A DNA stretch of 64,000 nt, from the NCBI RefSeq assembly GCF_042685265.1, contig NZ_JBHUMX010000007.1. One strand, written 5' to 3'. Source of the DNA: Oceanobacillus_B kapialis (lineage in GTDB: Bacteria; Bacillota; Bacilli; Bacillales; Amphibacillaceae). The position numbers were made by a program, and so were the translations under genes. The first letter of the stretch is position 1, and each line of letters starts with the position of its first letter. A model generated the notes under the pieces. It was not told where the DNA came from. It was given only the letters and a program-made list of their open reading frames with translations, and searched no databases. Below, piece by piece: positions 1 through 8,803 of the stretch.

Positions 1-99
1 TGGTTTAATAACATTCGAATTCACGGAACTTTAGACTATTTAACACCAATGGAATATAAACAACTGCCCCTATAATTTTTGTCCAGTTTAGTGTTGACA
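1..99 (+). mobile_element. IS3-family insertion sequence, right end (orfB 3' end plus terminal repeat)
   Basis: An open frame entering from the left edge ends at a TAA at 73-75 and reads WFNNIRIHGTLDYLTPMEYK near its end. This is the C-terminal pattern (RIHGxLxYLTPxEY) of IS3-family OrfB integrases. About 25 bases later the strand reads TGTCCAGTTTAGTGTTGACA, ending near 99. Its complement TGTCAACACTAAACTGGACA has the TG...CA form of IS3-family terminal inverted repeats. A motS reading frame resumes immediately afterwards. Only this end is in the window, so the subgroup, the left end and the target duplication cannot be seen. Confidence 0.72.
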
Positions 100-356
100 T
101 ACCAGTAGAGGGACACACGGACGACAGGCCGATTGATAATTATAGATATCCTTCTAACTGGGAGTTGTCTGGAGCAAGGGCTAGCAGTGTTATCCGATAT
201 TTGATAGATGAGAATGAATTCGATGAATCTCGCTTTTCTTCAGTAGGATACGGGGACACAAGGCCACTTGTGCCGAATACCAATGAGGAGAACTGGGCAA
301 AAAATCGTCGCGTAGAGATTGTTATATTAGAAGAAAGCCAAGGAGATGATGCGTAA
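100..356 (+). pseudogene. motS: motS-like flagellar stator gene, 3' remnant behind an IS element
   Basis: From about 100 the frame reads VEGHTDDRPI, then SNWELSGARASSVIRYL and finally KNRRVEIVI. This is the peptidoglycan-binding OmpA/MotB C-terminal domain of the sodium-type stator subunit MotS (YtxE). The N-terminal membrane helix and plug that should precede it are replaced by the IS end, and the frame meets a stop at 57-59. As in B. subtilis, the neighbour is acuC, convergent with it. A short in-frame start exists at 165, but the 63-residue product would lack the GHTD motif and any membrane segment. A terminator overlaps the stop. The gene is probably inactive; its 5' part lies beyond the window. 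Confidence 0.7.
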
Positions 357-373
357 GCACCATCTCCTTTTTT
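340..373 (+). terminator. Rho-independent terminator of the motS remnant
   Basis: The stem AAGGAGATG / CATCTCCTT encloses a loop containing the stop codon and is followed by a run of T. It overlaps the last codons of the motS remnant. The 63 bases to the end of acuC hold nothing recognisable. Confidence 0.75.
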
Positions 374-436
374 AACATAGAGCCAGAAAATGACTGAGGT
401 AAATAGGGGAAAGTATCATTAGCTGTCTCTTTAGAG

Positions 437-1591
437 TTATAAGATTTTTTTTGTATACTTTAGCATACTTGCTAAGCTTTTTTCGTTTTTTTCTGTAATT
501 TCTAACCTGCGAGGAATAGAGACAATGTCTTGTTCATCCTCCCACGTTTTAGGGAGAGAAACCGGCGAACTTTCTTTCCATTTTTCTAGCCAGTTAGAAG
601 GGAGACTACCTTTTAAAGGATTGCCTGTATGCATAACATTCCATAGTTGGCCCCATGCCCGTGGAACAACGCGCCACATATCATATCCACCACCACCGAG
701 GGCGATCCACTTCCCGTCACAATAACTATGAGCGATTTCATGAGCTACTTTTGGGATATGCTCAAAAATCTTCATTGTGCTGCATAGATGGGTTAATGGG
801 TCATAGCAATGCGCATCGGCTCCATTCTGTGTAACAATGACATCAGGCTTAAAAAATTCAGCAACCTCTCTGATAGCGCTATTATAAACGGAAATAAACG
901 ATTCATCTTCTGTAAATGCATCTAATGGTAGATTAAAGCTATAACCATGGCCCTGTTTAATACCACGTTCATTTAGATTTCCGGTACCAGGGAATAAATA
1001 TCTGCCTGTTTCATGGATAGAAAGGGTACAAACATTCGGATCATCATAAAATGCCCATTGAACACCGTCACCATGGTGGGCATCTGTATCTACATACAAG
1101 ACCTTTACATCATAATGTTTCCTCAAGTACTTAATCGCTACTGCCCCATCATTATATATACAGAAGCCCGCAGCCTTTCGTTTAAAACCGTGATGAAGAC
1201 CGCCCCCTAGGTGAAGGGCATGGCTAGCTTTTTCTTCCATTACAGCATCTACTGCTGTAAGTGTGCCACCAACGACATAGCTTGCTGCTTCATGCATATT
1301 TGGAAAAATAGGAGTATCCTCTGTACCTAAGCCAAATTGTAATCCTTCTCCCGATGAAAGTTGCCCTGTTCCCGCTTTTTTAATGGCTTGGATATAGGAT
1401 AGATCATGGAAAAGTGCGATTTCATCTTCTGTCGCTTTCCTTGGGTGAATAATGGACTTTGCAGGAAGTTGACCTGAGTCCTCTAATAATTCTTTTGATA
1501 GCAATACTCGTTTTTGATTAAGAGGATGATCTTCATGAAAGTGATAGCTTAATGTATTGTTTGAGAATACAAAAGTTGCTGGACACTTCAT
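437..1591 (-). CDS. acuC: Acetoin utilization protein AcuC, zinc-dependent protein deacetylase
   Basis: The 384-residue protein is a class I histone-deacetylase fold enzyme. Known family role: AcuC removes the acetyl group from acetyl-CoA synthetase AcsA and so reactivates it. The tandem His pair (GGGLHHG, 133-134), the zinc ligands Asp170 and His172 in DTDAHHGDG, the third ligand Asp259 in NGADAH and the GGGGYD loop are all present. The start overlaps the acuB stop by four bases (ATGA), so it is translationally coupled as the last gene of acuABC. Length matches the family. No signal peptide is present; it acts in the cytoplasm. Confidence 0.95.
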   Translation of the reverse strand: MKCPATFVFSNNTLSYHFHEDHPLNQKRVLLSKELLEDSGQLPAKSIIHPRKATEDEIALFHDLSYIQAIKKAGTGQLSSGEGLQFGLGTEDTPIFPNMHEAASYVVGGTLTAVDAVMEEKASHALHLGGGLHHGFKRKAAGFCIYNDGAVAIKYLRKHYDVKVLYVDTDAHHGDGVQWAFYDDPNVCTLSIHETGRYLFPGTGNLNERGIKQGHGYSFNLPLDAFTEDESFISVYNSAIREVAEFFKPDVIVTQNGADAHCYDPLTHLCSTMKIFEHIPKVAHEIAHSYCDGKWIALGGGGYDMWRVVPRAWGQLWNVMHTGNPLKGSLPSNWLEKWKESSPVSLPKTWEDEQDIVSIPRRLEITEKNEKSLASMLKYTKKIL

Positions 1592-2241
1592 GATTTTGGC
1601 CCCGGTATATTATTTGGCCATAAAAGTTCATAGCCTGCGGTTCTTAAGTCTTGAATCACAGGGAGAGGATTCATCGTCTGGATGCGAAAAACGAGTATTT
1701 TATAAGCTGCGTCATCCTTATAGGGATATACAAGAACCGAAACAATGTTTACTTTGCGATTACCAAATATAGAAGCTACTTCTGGCAATATTCCTGGTTT
1801 GTGTGGCACTTTCACTTCAATATGAGAAGATTGCACGTGTGTACCTGTCAGCTGAATAAGTGTATGAAGCATGTCTTTCTCTGTAATGATTCCTACAAGT
1901 TTATTATCGTTTCGAACAACAGGGAGGCAAGCAAACTCTTCCTCATAGAAGATTCTTGCAATTTCTTCAACAAAGTCCATCGGGTGTACAGTGACCACAG
2001 GATTACTCATAATTGTGTGAATCTCATTTTTTAATTCCAATGCTTGTGTGCTAGCTTTAAAAATAGAGGGGGCAGCGTCCCGGACATCTCTGTCTGAAAT
2101 GATCCCAATCACGCTATGGTTCTGATCTACGATAGGAATATGACGAATACGGTTTACCAATAATGTGTGAAGTGCCTTTTCAATTGTATCTGATGGTGAT
2201 AGCGTAATAACATCTCTATTCATAATTTCCTCTACTATCAA
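1588..2241 (-). CDS. acuB: AcuB, CBS-pair and ACT domain protein
   Basis: The 217-residue protein has two CBS domains (about 7-60 and 77-135) followed by an ACT domain (about 141-205). CBS pairs usually bind adenine nucleotides, and AcuB is a presumed sensor in control of acetyl-CoA synthetase; its exact function is not established. A TTG start at 2241 is chosen because GGGAGGGA lies seven bases upstream and the N-terminus MIVEEIMNRDVITL fits the family. The TAA of acuA directly abuts this TTG. The alternative ATG at 2223 would cut into the first CBS strand. Confidence 0.92.
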   Translation of the reverse strand: MIVEEIMNRDVITLSPSDTIEKALHTLLVNRIRHIPIVDQNHSVIGIISDRDVRDAAPSIFKASTQALELKNEIHTIMSNPVVTVHPMDFVEEIARIFYEEEFACLPVVRNDNKLVGIITEKDMLHTLIQLTGTHVQSSHIEVKVPHKPGILPEVASIFGNRKVNIVSVLVYPYKDDAAYKILVFRIQTMNPLPVIQDLRTAGYELLWPNNIPGPKS

Positions 2242-2898
2242 TTATAATCCCTCCCTCATATTGCGGTATTGGTGGCGCTGTAAAAATCGTAGCTTATCAA
2301 ACATAGCGACTGACTCTTCTGATACTTTCTCACCAATTCTAACCATAAGGCAATTTGCTGGATGTGAGATAATTTCTGGATCATCAGTCGGTGCAGGGAG
2401 CAGGCCGCCAGTCGCCATCATCTTTTCCATGACTTTTCGATAGTCCCAAATGCTAAGTTTCGTTCCATCCAAGTCCCAATGCCAATAGTACTCTGTTGAA
2501 ATGATAATGTATTTCTCCATATACTCATCCATCATTGATACTTGTAATAAGCCTGAAGCAATTTTAGCTCCGCGATAGGAAGGGATAACTTCAATTGCAC
2601 CTAGCTCCATTAGCTCTTCCATTTTAAATTCAGACCATCTTTCCAAAGGGTCGGGATGCAAATAAGTGACATAACCAATGATTGTGTCGTCTGTGCGCGC
2701 AACAATTATCCTTCCTTCACGGAAATCTGCGATACTTTGTAACGCTTCAAATTGCTTTGCAGCTGGTCTGAAGGCTGTTAATTGCTCATGAAAGTGGTAG
2801 TTTTTTAGTTGTTCGCTGTTTAAGGGACCTTCAAGCGTGACACGTTCTCCTTGGGGGTGCTCTCGAAGTATAGCATGATGGGTTTTCGTATGTTTCAA
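2242..2898 (-). CDS. acuA: AcuA, GNAT-family protein acetyltransferase
   Basis: The protein (218 residues from the preferred start) is a GNAT acetyltransferase. Known role of AcuA: it acetylates a lysine of AcsA to shut off acetyl-CoA synthesis, opposed by AcuC. The segment VIPSYRGAKIASGLL is the acetyl-CoA-binding motif A, and TEYYWHWDLDG and LSIWDYRKVM are typical of AcuA. I choose the TTG at 2898 because AGGTGGTG lies six bases upstream and the product then starts MKHTKTHH; an upstream GTG at 2910 is possible. First gene of acuABC. In B. subtilis acsA is divergent from acuA; here that position holds a penicillin-binding protein gene. Confidence 0.92.
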   Translation of the reverse strand: MKHTKTHHAILREHPQGERVTLEGPLNSEQLKNYHFHEQLTAFRPAAKQFEALQSIADFREGRIIVARTDDTIIGYVTYLHPDPLERWSEFKMEELMELGAIEVIPSYRGAKIASGLLQVSMMDEYMEKYIIISTEYYWHWDLDGTKLSIWDYRKVMEKMMATGGLLPAPTDDPEIISHPANCLMVRIGEKVSEESVAMFDKLRFLQRHQYRNMREGL

Positions 2899-3007
2899 CT
2901 CGTTCACCACCTATTGAATATTCTAATGCGCTTTCATCTATTATACTAGATAATCTACTGAATATTTAGCAATAACTGTGAAACTTCTCTAACTTCTTCT
3001 ATATAAA

Positions 3008-3060
3008 TAAAAAAAGGCTGAACATATTTGAATGTGTCGCTTCTCGAATATGTTCAGCCT
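3008..3060 (-). terminator. Terminator of the penicillin-binding protein gene
   Basis: On the minus strand the stem AGGCTGAACATATT pairs with AATATGTTCAGCCT and is followed by a T-run. It lies just after the stop of the gene ending at 3080. The 110 bases between it and acuA hold the presumed acuABC promoter, which I could not place. Confidence 0.85.
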
Positions 3061-3079
3061 AATAAGTTAAATTTGTTGA

Positions 3080-6058
3080 TTATTGTTCCTCGTCGTTGTT
3101 TGGTTGACTAGTTTCATTATCGTTTTCGTTTTCGTTATTGCTGCTTTCGTCTTCGTTATTATTATTGTTCTCTTGTTGTTGCTCTTCCTCGTTGTCCGTT
3201 GTCTCCTCGGCGTTTTCATTATCATTATTTCTGTTGTTATTATCTGTTGATTCCTCATTGTCAGGTGTTTCAGGTGGTGTTTCGGATGTGTCACCTACCA
3301 TAATTTCTTTTGATGGAGAGGATTCTCTTCCAAAATAGTCAACGGCCCTTACATGGTAGACAGCATCGCCATCACCGATCGTATAGCTGGTTTCCGTAGT
3401 GCTTCCCACCCGAGTAAAGTTGCCGCCTGCGCCTTTAGCACGGTAAATGCGATAGGCTACTACATCACTACTTCCTGACTTACCCCACGTCAATTTATTT
3501 CCAGATTTGCTTAAAGAGGTGGGGGCGGAAGGGGCTTTTCCGTCATCCTCAATGGAATCTCCTGCGTCGGATCCTGGAAATCCGATTCTCTCCCATTTTT
3601 CTCTTTCTGTTCGTGGGTACAATTGTGTAAGGTCTTCTAGCTCATCATAATTATTCCGTTCTAGAAATTCTGGGTTGAACATAAGACCATCCCCTGTTAC
3701 AAACTCGTCAGGAGTATTAGAACCTGCCATGACTGCCTTGCCATTTACGATAACAGAACTTCCGCTTATTAAGCTGTCATCTATTTCCGTAGGCACATAT
3801 TTTTCATTAAAGAGGTCTGATTTAACCAATCCTGCTTTCTCACATAATTCAGATGGTAGCATGCCGGAAATTGCACAATAACTACGTTGTACAATACCGT
3901 CTGGACGTTTGAATGTTTCGTTAGGAGCTAATAGTTCCGGGTTAATTGCTGTAGCACTATTAATAAGTTCTGCCCAAAGTTTAAGGTTTCTGTGACTATA
4001 ATTCGTGCTCGCATTATTAATTGATCTTGGTGTGTCATACCCGATCCATGTCCCAAACGTAACGTTAGGATTTGTGGCGACAAACCAAGCATCCTTGTAG
4101 TCATTGGATGTTCCGGTTTTCCCTGCCCAGTCTACATTTCCATTCGATAGTTGAGGTCTAAGATATCCAGCAGTTCCTGAATTGATAACATCTCGCATCA
4201 TATCAATTGTTAAATACGTAGTTTGTGGACTGAAAACTTCCACTGGATCCGCTTTATGTTCATAGACTACATCACCATCTTGATTTGTTATCTTTTCAAT
4301 CATATATGCGTCGGCAAATTTTCCGTTATTGCCAAACGTGCTATATGCATTTACATTTTCTTCGATTGTTACGTCTGCTGTACCTATTGATAAAGATGGA
4401 TTAACATAGTCATCTTCTGTTAAGGTACTAATCCCCATTTTTTCTAAATACTTCGAGGCGGGATTAAGGTCTATAATACGAGAGTATATATCTGCTGCTG
4501 GCACATTATAAGAATTCTCTAGTGCCGTACGAGCAGAAACAATCCCATGATAGCCACCACCGTAGTTTCCTGGTTTTCCATAATTCCAGCCAGGAATTTG
4601 TTTTCTCACATCAGCAACAGGGCTTCCCGGCTGAATGATTCCTTCCTCCATAGCTGGAGCATAATCAAGTAATGGCTTGATCGTACTACCATTGGAACGA
4701 AGTACATTATCGGATACATAGTTTATATTATTTTCTTCATCGTATCCTCGCCCACCAACAAAGCTAATAATCTTCCCGGTACTGTTTTCAATTAACATTC
4801 CACCGGTCTGGACTCTTTCTGTTACTTCTTCCACTTCACCCGTTTCGCTATTTGTTTTGGTATACGTTACAGTAGGGCCGTAGTTTTCGTAATTTTGGGC
4901 TATTTTCTGAAAGGCTTCATAAATATCCTTGTCGATCGTTGTATGAATATTATAACCGTTCTTCCGCAAATCTCTTTCGGCTAGTGCTTTATAATCTTCC
5001 TTGAGATCACTGTCTTGGTCAAGATCTTCCTTGGTATAGCCTTCTTCTTCAGCAAGTTTGTACATAAGTACTTCAGTAGCTTTTTTCTCCACTTCAAAAG
5101 TTAAATAAGGGTACTTCTCAATAGGAGAAGGAGAAGCTTTTGTGAAATCAGCTGCAATGTCATAATTTATGTTTTCTTCATATTCCTTTTGGGTGATGTG
5201 ACCAGATTCTAGCATTCTATCAAGAACCGTTTTCATACGGCTCATACCTGCCTTAAGTCCATCCTTATCCTTAACCTCTCCACCGTTTAGAAAAGGGGTA
5301 TAGGCATATGGGTTTTGTGGAAGTCCTGCAAGGTATGCAGCTTGCGCAATGTTGACATCTTTAGCATCCACTCCGAAGATACCTTGAGCTGCAGTTTGGA
5401 TTCCTGCAATGTTATTTCCTGAAGCATCCCGGCCATATGGCACAATATTCAAATATGCTTCAAGAATTTCATCCTTTTCAAAAAAGCGTTCTAGTCGCAG
5501 TGCTAGCAGTATTTCTTTCGCTTTTCTTTCAAAAGACACTTCGTTCGTAAGTATCTGATTTTTTATTAACTGTTGGGTCAGGGTACTACCGCCAGTTTTC
5601 ACTTCAGAATTTGTTACTTCTTGGAAAACTGCACGTAATATGGCCTTTGGTACAACTCCATGATGATCTTGAAAGTTTTCATCTTCTGTAGCAATAACTG
5701 CATCAATAATGGCTGGAGAGATATTGTCTAGTGTTACCTCTTCCCGGTGCAAATCCGACTGAACATCTCCAAAGTACTTTTCACCCGCAAAATAGAGTTT
5801 AGATGTTTCTTCATAATTATAGATATCTTGTTGCATCATATCGTATGGTCGAACAGGCTCATCTTTTACAAGCGAGGCAAAATATCCAGCACCTACTCCT
5901 CCAGCAAAAAACAATCCAATAAATCCAATGAGTAAGAAGAACAATACTATGTTCCATCCCACATCATATGAAATCCGCGAAGTGCGTTGAACCTTCCCAG
6001 TTTTCCAGAGGGATTTTAGCTTTTCCGTATATTGTTGAAACTTTTGTTTTAAATTCAT
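3080..6058 (-). CDS. Class A penicillin-binding protein (PBP1A type) with fibronectin III domain and Asn/Glu-rich tail
   Basis: The 992-residue protein is a bifunctional peptidoglycan glycosyltransferase/transpeptidase. It has a short cytoplasmic segment, one membrane helix (about 35-62), a GT51 glycosyltransferase domain with catalytic Glu125 in ATEDENF, and a transpeptidase domain with Ser458 in STIKP, SYN at 516-518 and KTGT at 647-650. A fibronectin III domain follows at about 825-915, then some 65 residues very rich in Asn, Glu and Asp. All catalytic motifs are intact. A strong RBS (TAGGAGG) and an extended -10 (TGCTATAAT) lie upstream. It is transcribed alone, between acuABC and tyrS. 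Which of the Bacillus class A PBPs it corresponds to is unclear, so no symbol is given. Confidence 0.93.
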   Translation of the reverse strand: MNLKQKFQQYTEKLKSLWKTGKVQRTSRISYDVGWNIVLFFLLIGFIGLFFAGGVGAGYFASLVKDEPVRPYDMMQQDIYNYEETSKLYFAGEKYFGDVQSDLHREEVTLDNISPAIIDAVIATEDENFQDHHGVVPKAILRAVFQEVTNSEVKTGGSTLTQQLIKNQILTNEVSFERKAKEILLALRLERFFEKDEILEAYLNIVPYGRDASGNNIAGIQTAAQGIFGVDAKDVNIAQAAYLAGLPQNPYAYTPFLNGGEVKDKDGLKAGMSRMKTVLDRMLESGHITQKEYEENINYDIAADFTKASPSPIEKYPYLTFEVEKKATEVLMYKLAEEEGYTKEDLDQDSDLKEDYKALAERDLRKNGYNIHTTIDKDIYEAFQKIAQNYENYGPTVTYTKTNSETGEVEEVTERVQTGGMLIENSTGKIISFVGGRGYDEENNINYVSDNVLRSNGSTIKPLLDYAPAMEEGIIQPGSPVADVRKQIPGWNYGKPGNYGGGYHGIVSARTALENSYNVPAADIYSRIIDLNPASKYLEKMGISTLTEDDYVNPSLSIGTADVTIEENVNAYSTFGNNGKFADAYMIEKITNQDGDVVYEHKADPVEVFSPQTTYLTIDMMRDVINSGTAGYLRPQLSNGNVDWAGKTGTSNDYKDAWFVATNPNVTFGTWIGYDTPRSINNASTNYSHRNLKLWAELINSATAINPELLAPNETFKRPDGIVQRSYCAISGMLPSELCEKAGLVKSDLFNEKYVPTEIDDSLISGSSVIVNGKAVMAGSNTPDEFVTGDGLMFNPEFLERNNYDELEDLTQLYPRTEREKWERIGFPGSDAGDSIEDDGKAPSAPTSLSKSGNKLTWGKSGSSDVVAYRIYRAKGAGGNFTRVGSTTETSYTIGDGDAVYHVRAVDYFGRESSPSKEIMVGDTSETPPETPDNEESTDNNNRNNDNENAEETTDNEEEQQQENNNNNEDESSNNENENDNETSQPNNDEEQ

Positions 6059-6177
6059 CGCAAAACCTCCTAAAATACCTTCCTTATTATAGCATAATAA
6101 TAGAGGAGGGAATATAATTTTTAGAACTAGGATTGCTTTTCCTTTTCAATTATGGTATGAATAGTAATTATAAGATT

Positions 6178-6412
6178 TTTGCGGTGAAGGAACGAAGTAG
6201 TCAGGCAAATCCCTTTTTCTAGAGAACCGGCGGGTGGTGCAAGCCGGGATACATTTGCCGGCGAATTACATTCTGGAGCAATTCCGAGAGTTTTTGACCC
6301 TCGGAACGGTGGCAACATCGTTAACAATCCGAAGTGGCAAATTAGATTTGCAACAAGGGTGGTACCGCGTGTTCAACTCGTCCCTTTTTTAGGGGAGGGG
6401 TTTTTTTGTTTT
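6178..6412 (+). promoter_or_regulatory. Tyrosine T-box riboswitch upstream of tyrS
   Basis: The leader has the canonical T-box sequence TGGTACCGCG at 6360-6369. In the specifier loop the pattern GAAT-TAC-ATTCTGGAGC places a TAC (Tyr) codon at 6267-6269, matching the downstream tyrosyl-tRNA synthetase. A stem I apical hairpin CCGGC...GCCGG precedes it. The leader ends in a CCC/GGGG stem with a T-run (about 6375-6412) that acts as the terminator. Uncharged tRNA-Tyr is expected to stabilise the antiterminator and allow tyrS transcription. This accounts for the 384-base gap before tyrS. Confidence 0.95.
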
Positions 6413-6442
6413 TCAAGAAAAAAAGATGGAGTGTGACGACAA

Positions 6443-7717
6443 ATGGATATTTTACAGGATCTTGAAACGAGAGGTTTGATCCACCAAACGACAGATAGGG
6501 AAGCGCTTGAAAAACACCTGCAGGAAAAGCAAGTGACATTGTACTGTGGCTTTGACCCGACGGCGGATAGCTTGCATATTGGTCACTTATTACCAATTAC
6601 GATGCTCAAACGATTTCAAAAAGCTGGCCATCGACCAATTGCTTTAGTTGGCGGGGGAACTGGCATGATTGGAGATCCGAGTGGGAGAACGAGCGAACGT
6701 TCTCTAAATGAAAGTGAAGTCGTTCATGGCTTCAGTGAGCGGATTAAGCAACAAATTGCACGATTACTTGATTTTGATAAAGGGGAAAATCCAGTCGTTG
6801 CTAGAAATAACCATGATTGGCTATCTAATATGACTGTAATTGATTTCTTACGTGATGCTGGAAAACATTTTGGCATCAATTATATGCTGGCTAAGGAATC
6901 TGTTTCAGCTCGTATCGAGCAGGGCATCACCTTCACTGAATTCAGCTATATGATTTTGCAATCCTTGGATTTCCTTAAGCTATATGAACAGGAGAATTGT
7001 ACACTTCAAATTGGCGGAAGTGACCAGTGGGGGAATATCACTGCTGGCATGGAGCTAATCCGTCGCTCAAGAGAGAATCAAGAGGAAGAAATTAAAGTAT
7101 TCGGTTTAACAGTGCCACTTATTACAAAAGCGGATGGAACCAAATTTGGGAAAACAGCAGGGGGAGCAGTATGGCTTGATCCGGAAAAAACGTCTCCTTA
7201 TGAGTTTTACCAATTCTGGCTAAACACCGATGACAGAGATGTTATTAAATTCCTTCGTTACTTTACTTTTATTTCTGAAGTAGAAATGGAACAACTAGAA
7301 AATGAAATAAAAACACAACCAGAAAAACGTGAAGCACATAAACGCCTTGCGGAGGAAATGACCATTATGGTTCACAGTCAGGAAGCATTAGACCAGGCGA
7401 AGAAAATTTCTGCGTCCCTATTTAGTGGTGAATTAAAAGATCTTTCTGCTGCTGAAATCAAGCAAGGCTTTAAAGATGTTCCGACATATGAGCGTACAAA
7501 AGAGGATATCGGTTTAATCGACTTGTTGGTTGAAGCAAAAATCTCTTCGTCTAAAAGACAGGCAAGAGAAGATATTCAAAATGGTGCCATTTACATTAAT
7601 GGGGAAAGAATACAAGAACTGCAACACATTTTAGGCGAAGATGATCGCATTGAAGATGAATTTACGATTATTAGGAGAGGTAAGAAGAAGTATTCGTTGA
7701 TTCGTTACGACGGGTAA
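6443..7717 (+). CDS. tyrS: Tyrosyl-tRNA synthetase
   Basis: The 424-residue class I aminoacyl-tRNA synthetase charges tRNA-Tyr. The HIGH-type motif is in PTADSLHIGHL and the KMSKS equivalent is KFGKT. The tyrosine-site segment TFTEFSYMILQSLDF is present, and a C-terminal S4 RNA-binding domain starts near residue 355 (KISSSKRQAREDIQNGAIYING). Length is normal. It is a single-gene unit controlled by the T-box leader, with its own terminator. The ATG at 6443 has GGAGTG upstream. Confidence 0.98.
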   Translation: MDILQDLETRGLIHQTTDREALEKHLQEKQVTLYCGFDPTADSLHIGHLLPITMLKRFQKAGHRPIALVGGGTGMIGDPSGRTSERSLNESEVVHGFSERIKQQIARLLDFDKGENPVVARNNHDWLSNMTVIDFLRDAGKHFGINYMLAKESVSARIEQGITFTEFSYMILQSLDFLKLYEQENCTLQIGGSDQWGNITAGMELIRRSRENQEEEIKVFGLTVPLITKADGTKFGKTAGGAVWLDPEKTSPYEFYQFWLNTDDRDVIKFLRYFTFISEVEMEQLENEIKTQPEKREAHKRLAEEMTIMVHSQEALDQAKKISASLFSGELKDLSAAEIKQGFKDVPTYERTKEDIGLIDLLVEAKISSSKRQAREDIQNGAIYINGERIQELQHILGEDDRIEDEFTIIRRGKKKYSLIRYDG

Positions 7718-7724
7718 GGGCTAA

Positions 7725-7762
7725 AAAGGAAGCTGTTGAATGGTGAGCAGCTTCCTTTTTTC
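7725..7762 (+). terminator. tyrS terminator
   Basis: The stem AAGGAAGCTG / CAGCTTCCTT is followed by a T-rich run just after the tyrS stop. Confidence 0.88.
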
Positions 7763-7792
7763 TTTTACTTCTATTGTAATTATATGTAATAT

Positions 7793-7837
7793 AAAAAAAC
7801 CTGAAATGCTTGAAGACCAAGCATTTCAGGTTTTTAA
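7793..7837 (-). terminator. rpsD terminator (bidirectional)
   Basis: The perfect stem AACCTGAAATGCTTG / CAAGCATTTCAGGTT is flanked by A-run and T-run on the two sides. It sits between the convergent tyrS and rpsD genes and can end transcription both ways. Confidence 0.88.
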
Positions 7838-7851
7838 TGATAAAGTGAATA

Positions 7852-8454
7852 TTAACGAGAGTAGAATTCAACGATAAGTGCTTCGTTGATTTCAGCTGGA
7901 AGCTCAGAACGCTCAGGGTAGCGAGAGTAAGAACCTTCCAATTTATCAGCGTCAAAAGTAAGATATTCAGGTACGAAGTTGTTTACTTCAATAGCCTCTT
8001 TCACAATATCTAGGTTTTTAGATTTTTCACGTAAACCAATTACTTGACCTGGTTTTAGACGGTATGATGGAATATCAACGCGTCCGCCATCAACTGTCAC
8101 ATGCCCGTGGTTTACAAGCTGACGTGCTTGTCTGCGAGTACGAGCAAGACCTAGACGATATACAATGTTATCCAGACGGGATTCAAGAAGGACCATGAAG
8201 TTTTCACCATGGATACCTTTCATTTTACCAGCTTTATCAAACATTGTACGGAATTGACGTTCGTTCAATCCATACATGAAACGAAGCTTTTGCTTCTCTT
8301 GTTGCTGTAATCCGTATTCTGAGATTTTTCTGCGTTGGTTTGGTCCATGTTGACCAGGAGCGTAAGGACGTTTATCTAGTTCCTTACCAGTTCCAGTTAA
8401 TGAAATGCCAAGACGACGTGATTTTTTCCATACTGATCCAGTATAGCGAGCCAT
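7852..8454 (-). CDS. rpsD: 30S ribosomal protein S4
   Basis: The 200-residue protein starts MARYTGSVWKKSRRLG, the universal S4 N-terminus. An S4 RNA-binding domain (SRLDNIVYRLGLARTRRQARQLVNHGHV) lies in the middle. S4 nucleates 30S assembly on 16S rRNA, and in Bacillus it represses its own mRNA. The reading frame is open upstream to 8538, but the ATG at 8454 has a perfect AAAGGAGG eight bases away and is certainly the start. Single-gene unit with a long leader. Confidence 0.98.
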   Translation of the reverse strand: MARYTGSVWKKSRRLGISLTGTGKELDKRPYAPGQHGPNQRRKISEYGLQQQEKQKLRFMYGLNERQFRTMFDKAGKMKGIHGENFMVLLESRLDNIVYRLGLARTRRQARQLVNHGHVTVDGGRVDIPSYRLKPGQVIGLREKSKNLDIVKEAIEVNNFVPEYLTFDADKLEGSYSRYPERSELPAEINEALIVEFYSR

Positions 8455-8641
8455 AAGACATTTCCTCCTTTTTATTTTATTTGCATAAAATAAACGAGCG
8501 TGTTCCTGTACGTTGTCCATTATGTTTTCATGTACCATCGCTCCAGCAGCTGAGAGTTACACGATACACCTCATGGGTTAATGAGGAACAAAATGGTGGC
8601 AAGCGCCAGTTTCACATAGGCTACTTTATTATTTTACACAA
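8455..8641 (-). promoter_or_regulatory. rpsD 5' leader, probable S4 autoregulatory RNA
   Basis: About 187 bases separate the mapped promoter from the rpsD ATG. The stretch contains inverted repeats, for instance CCTCATTAACCCATGAGG (minus strand) and a TTTATTTTATGCAAATAAAATAAA hairpin close to the RBS. Firmicute rpsD leaders are known to bind S4 and block translation. That this one does so is inference from position and length; I did not fold it. Confidence 0.55.
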
Positions 8642-8647
8642 AGAATA

Positions 8648-8676
8648 GTATATAATTTCTAGCCATAGAAGTCAAT
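8648..8676 (-). promoter_or_regulatory. Sigma-A promoter of rpsD
   Basis: On the minus strand TTGACT (8676-8671) and TATACT (8653-8648) are separated by exactly 17 bases, a near-consensus vegetative promoter. Transcription should start near 8641. Downstream of it toward dgcP lies AT-rich sequence with no gene. Confidence 0.85.
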
Positions 8677-8803
8677 AGTTATTAAGTATACAAATTTAAC
8701 AATTCATTTAATGGGAAAATAGAACTAGTTAGTTTATAATGAAAACAAGAATATCATACCATAATTCATTCCAAAATTATGATAATAGGTGATAGGTGAT
8801 TGT

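Noticed and set aside
3067..3294. 75-residue open frame on the minus strand rich in Thr, Lys and Asn
   Set aside because: It is the PBP tail read in another frame; the low-complexity Asn/Glu codons (AAT, GAA, AAC) produce long frames of simple composition in all registers.
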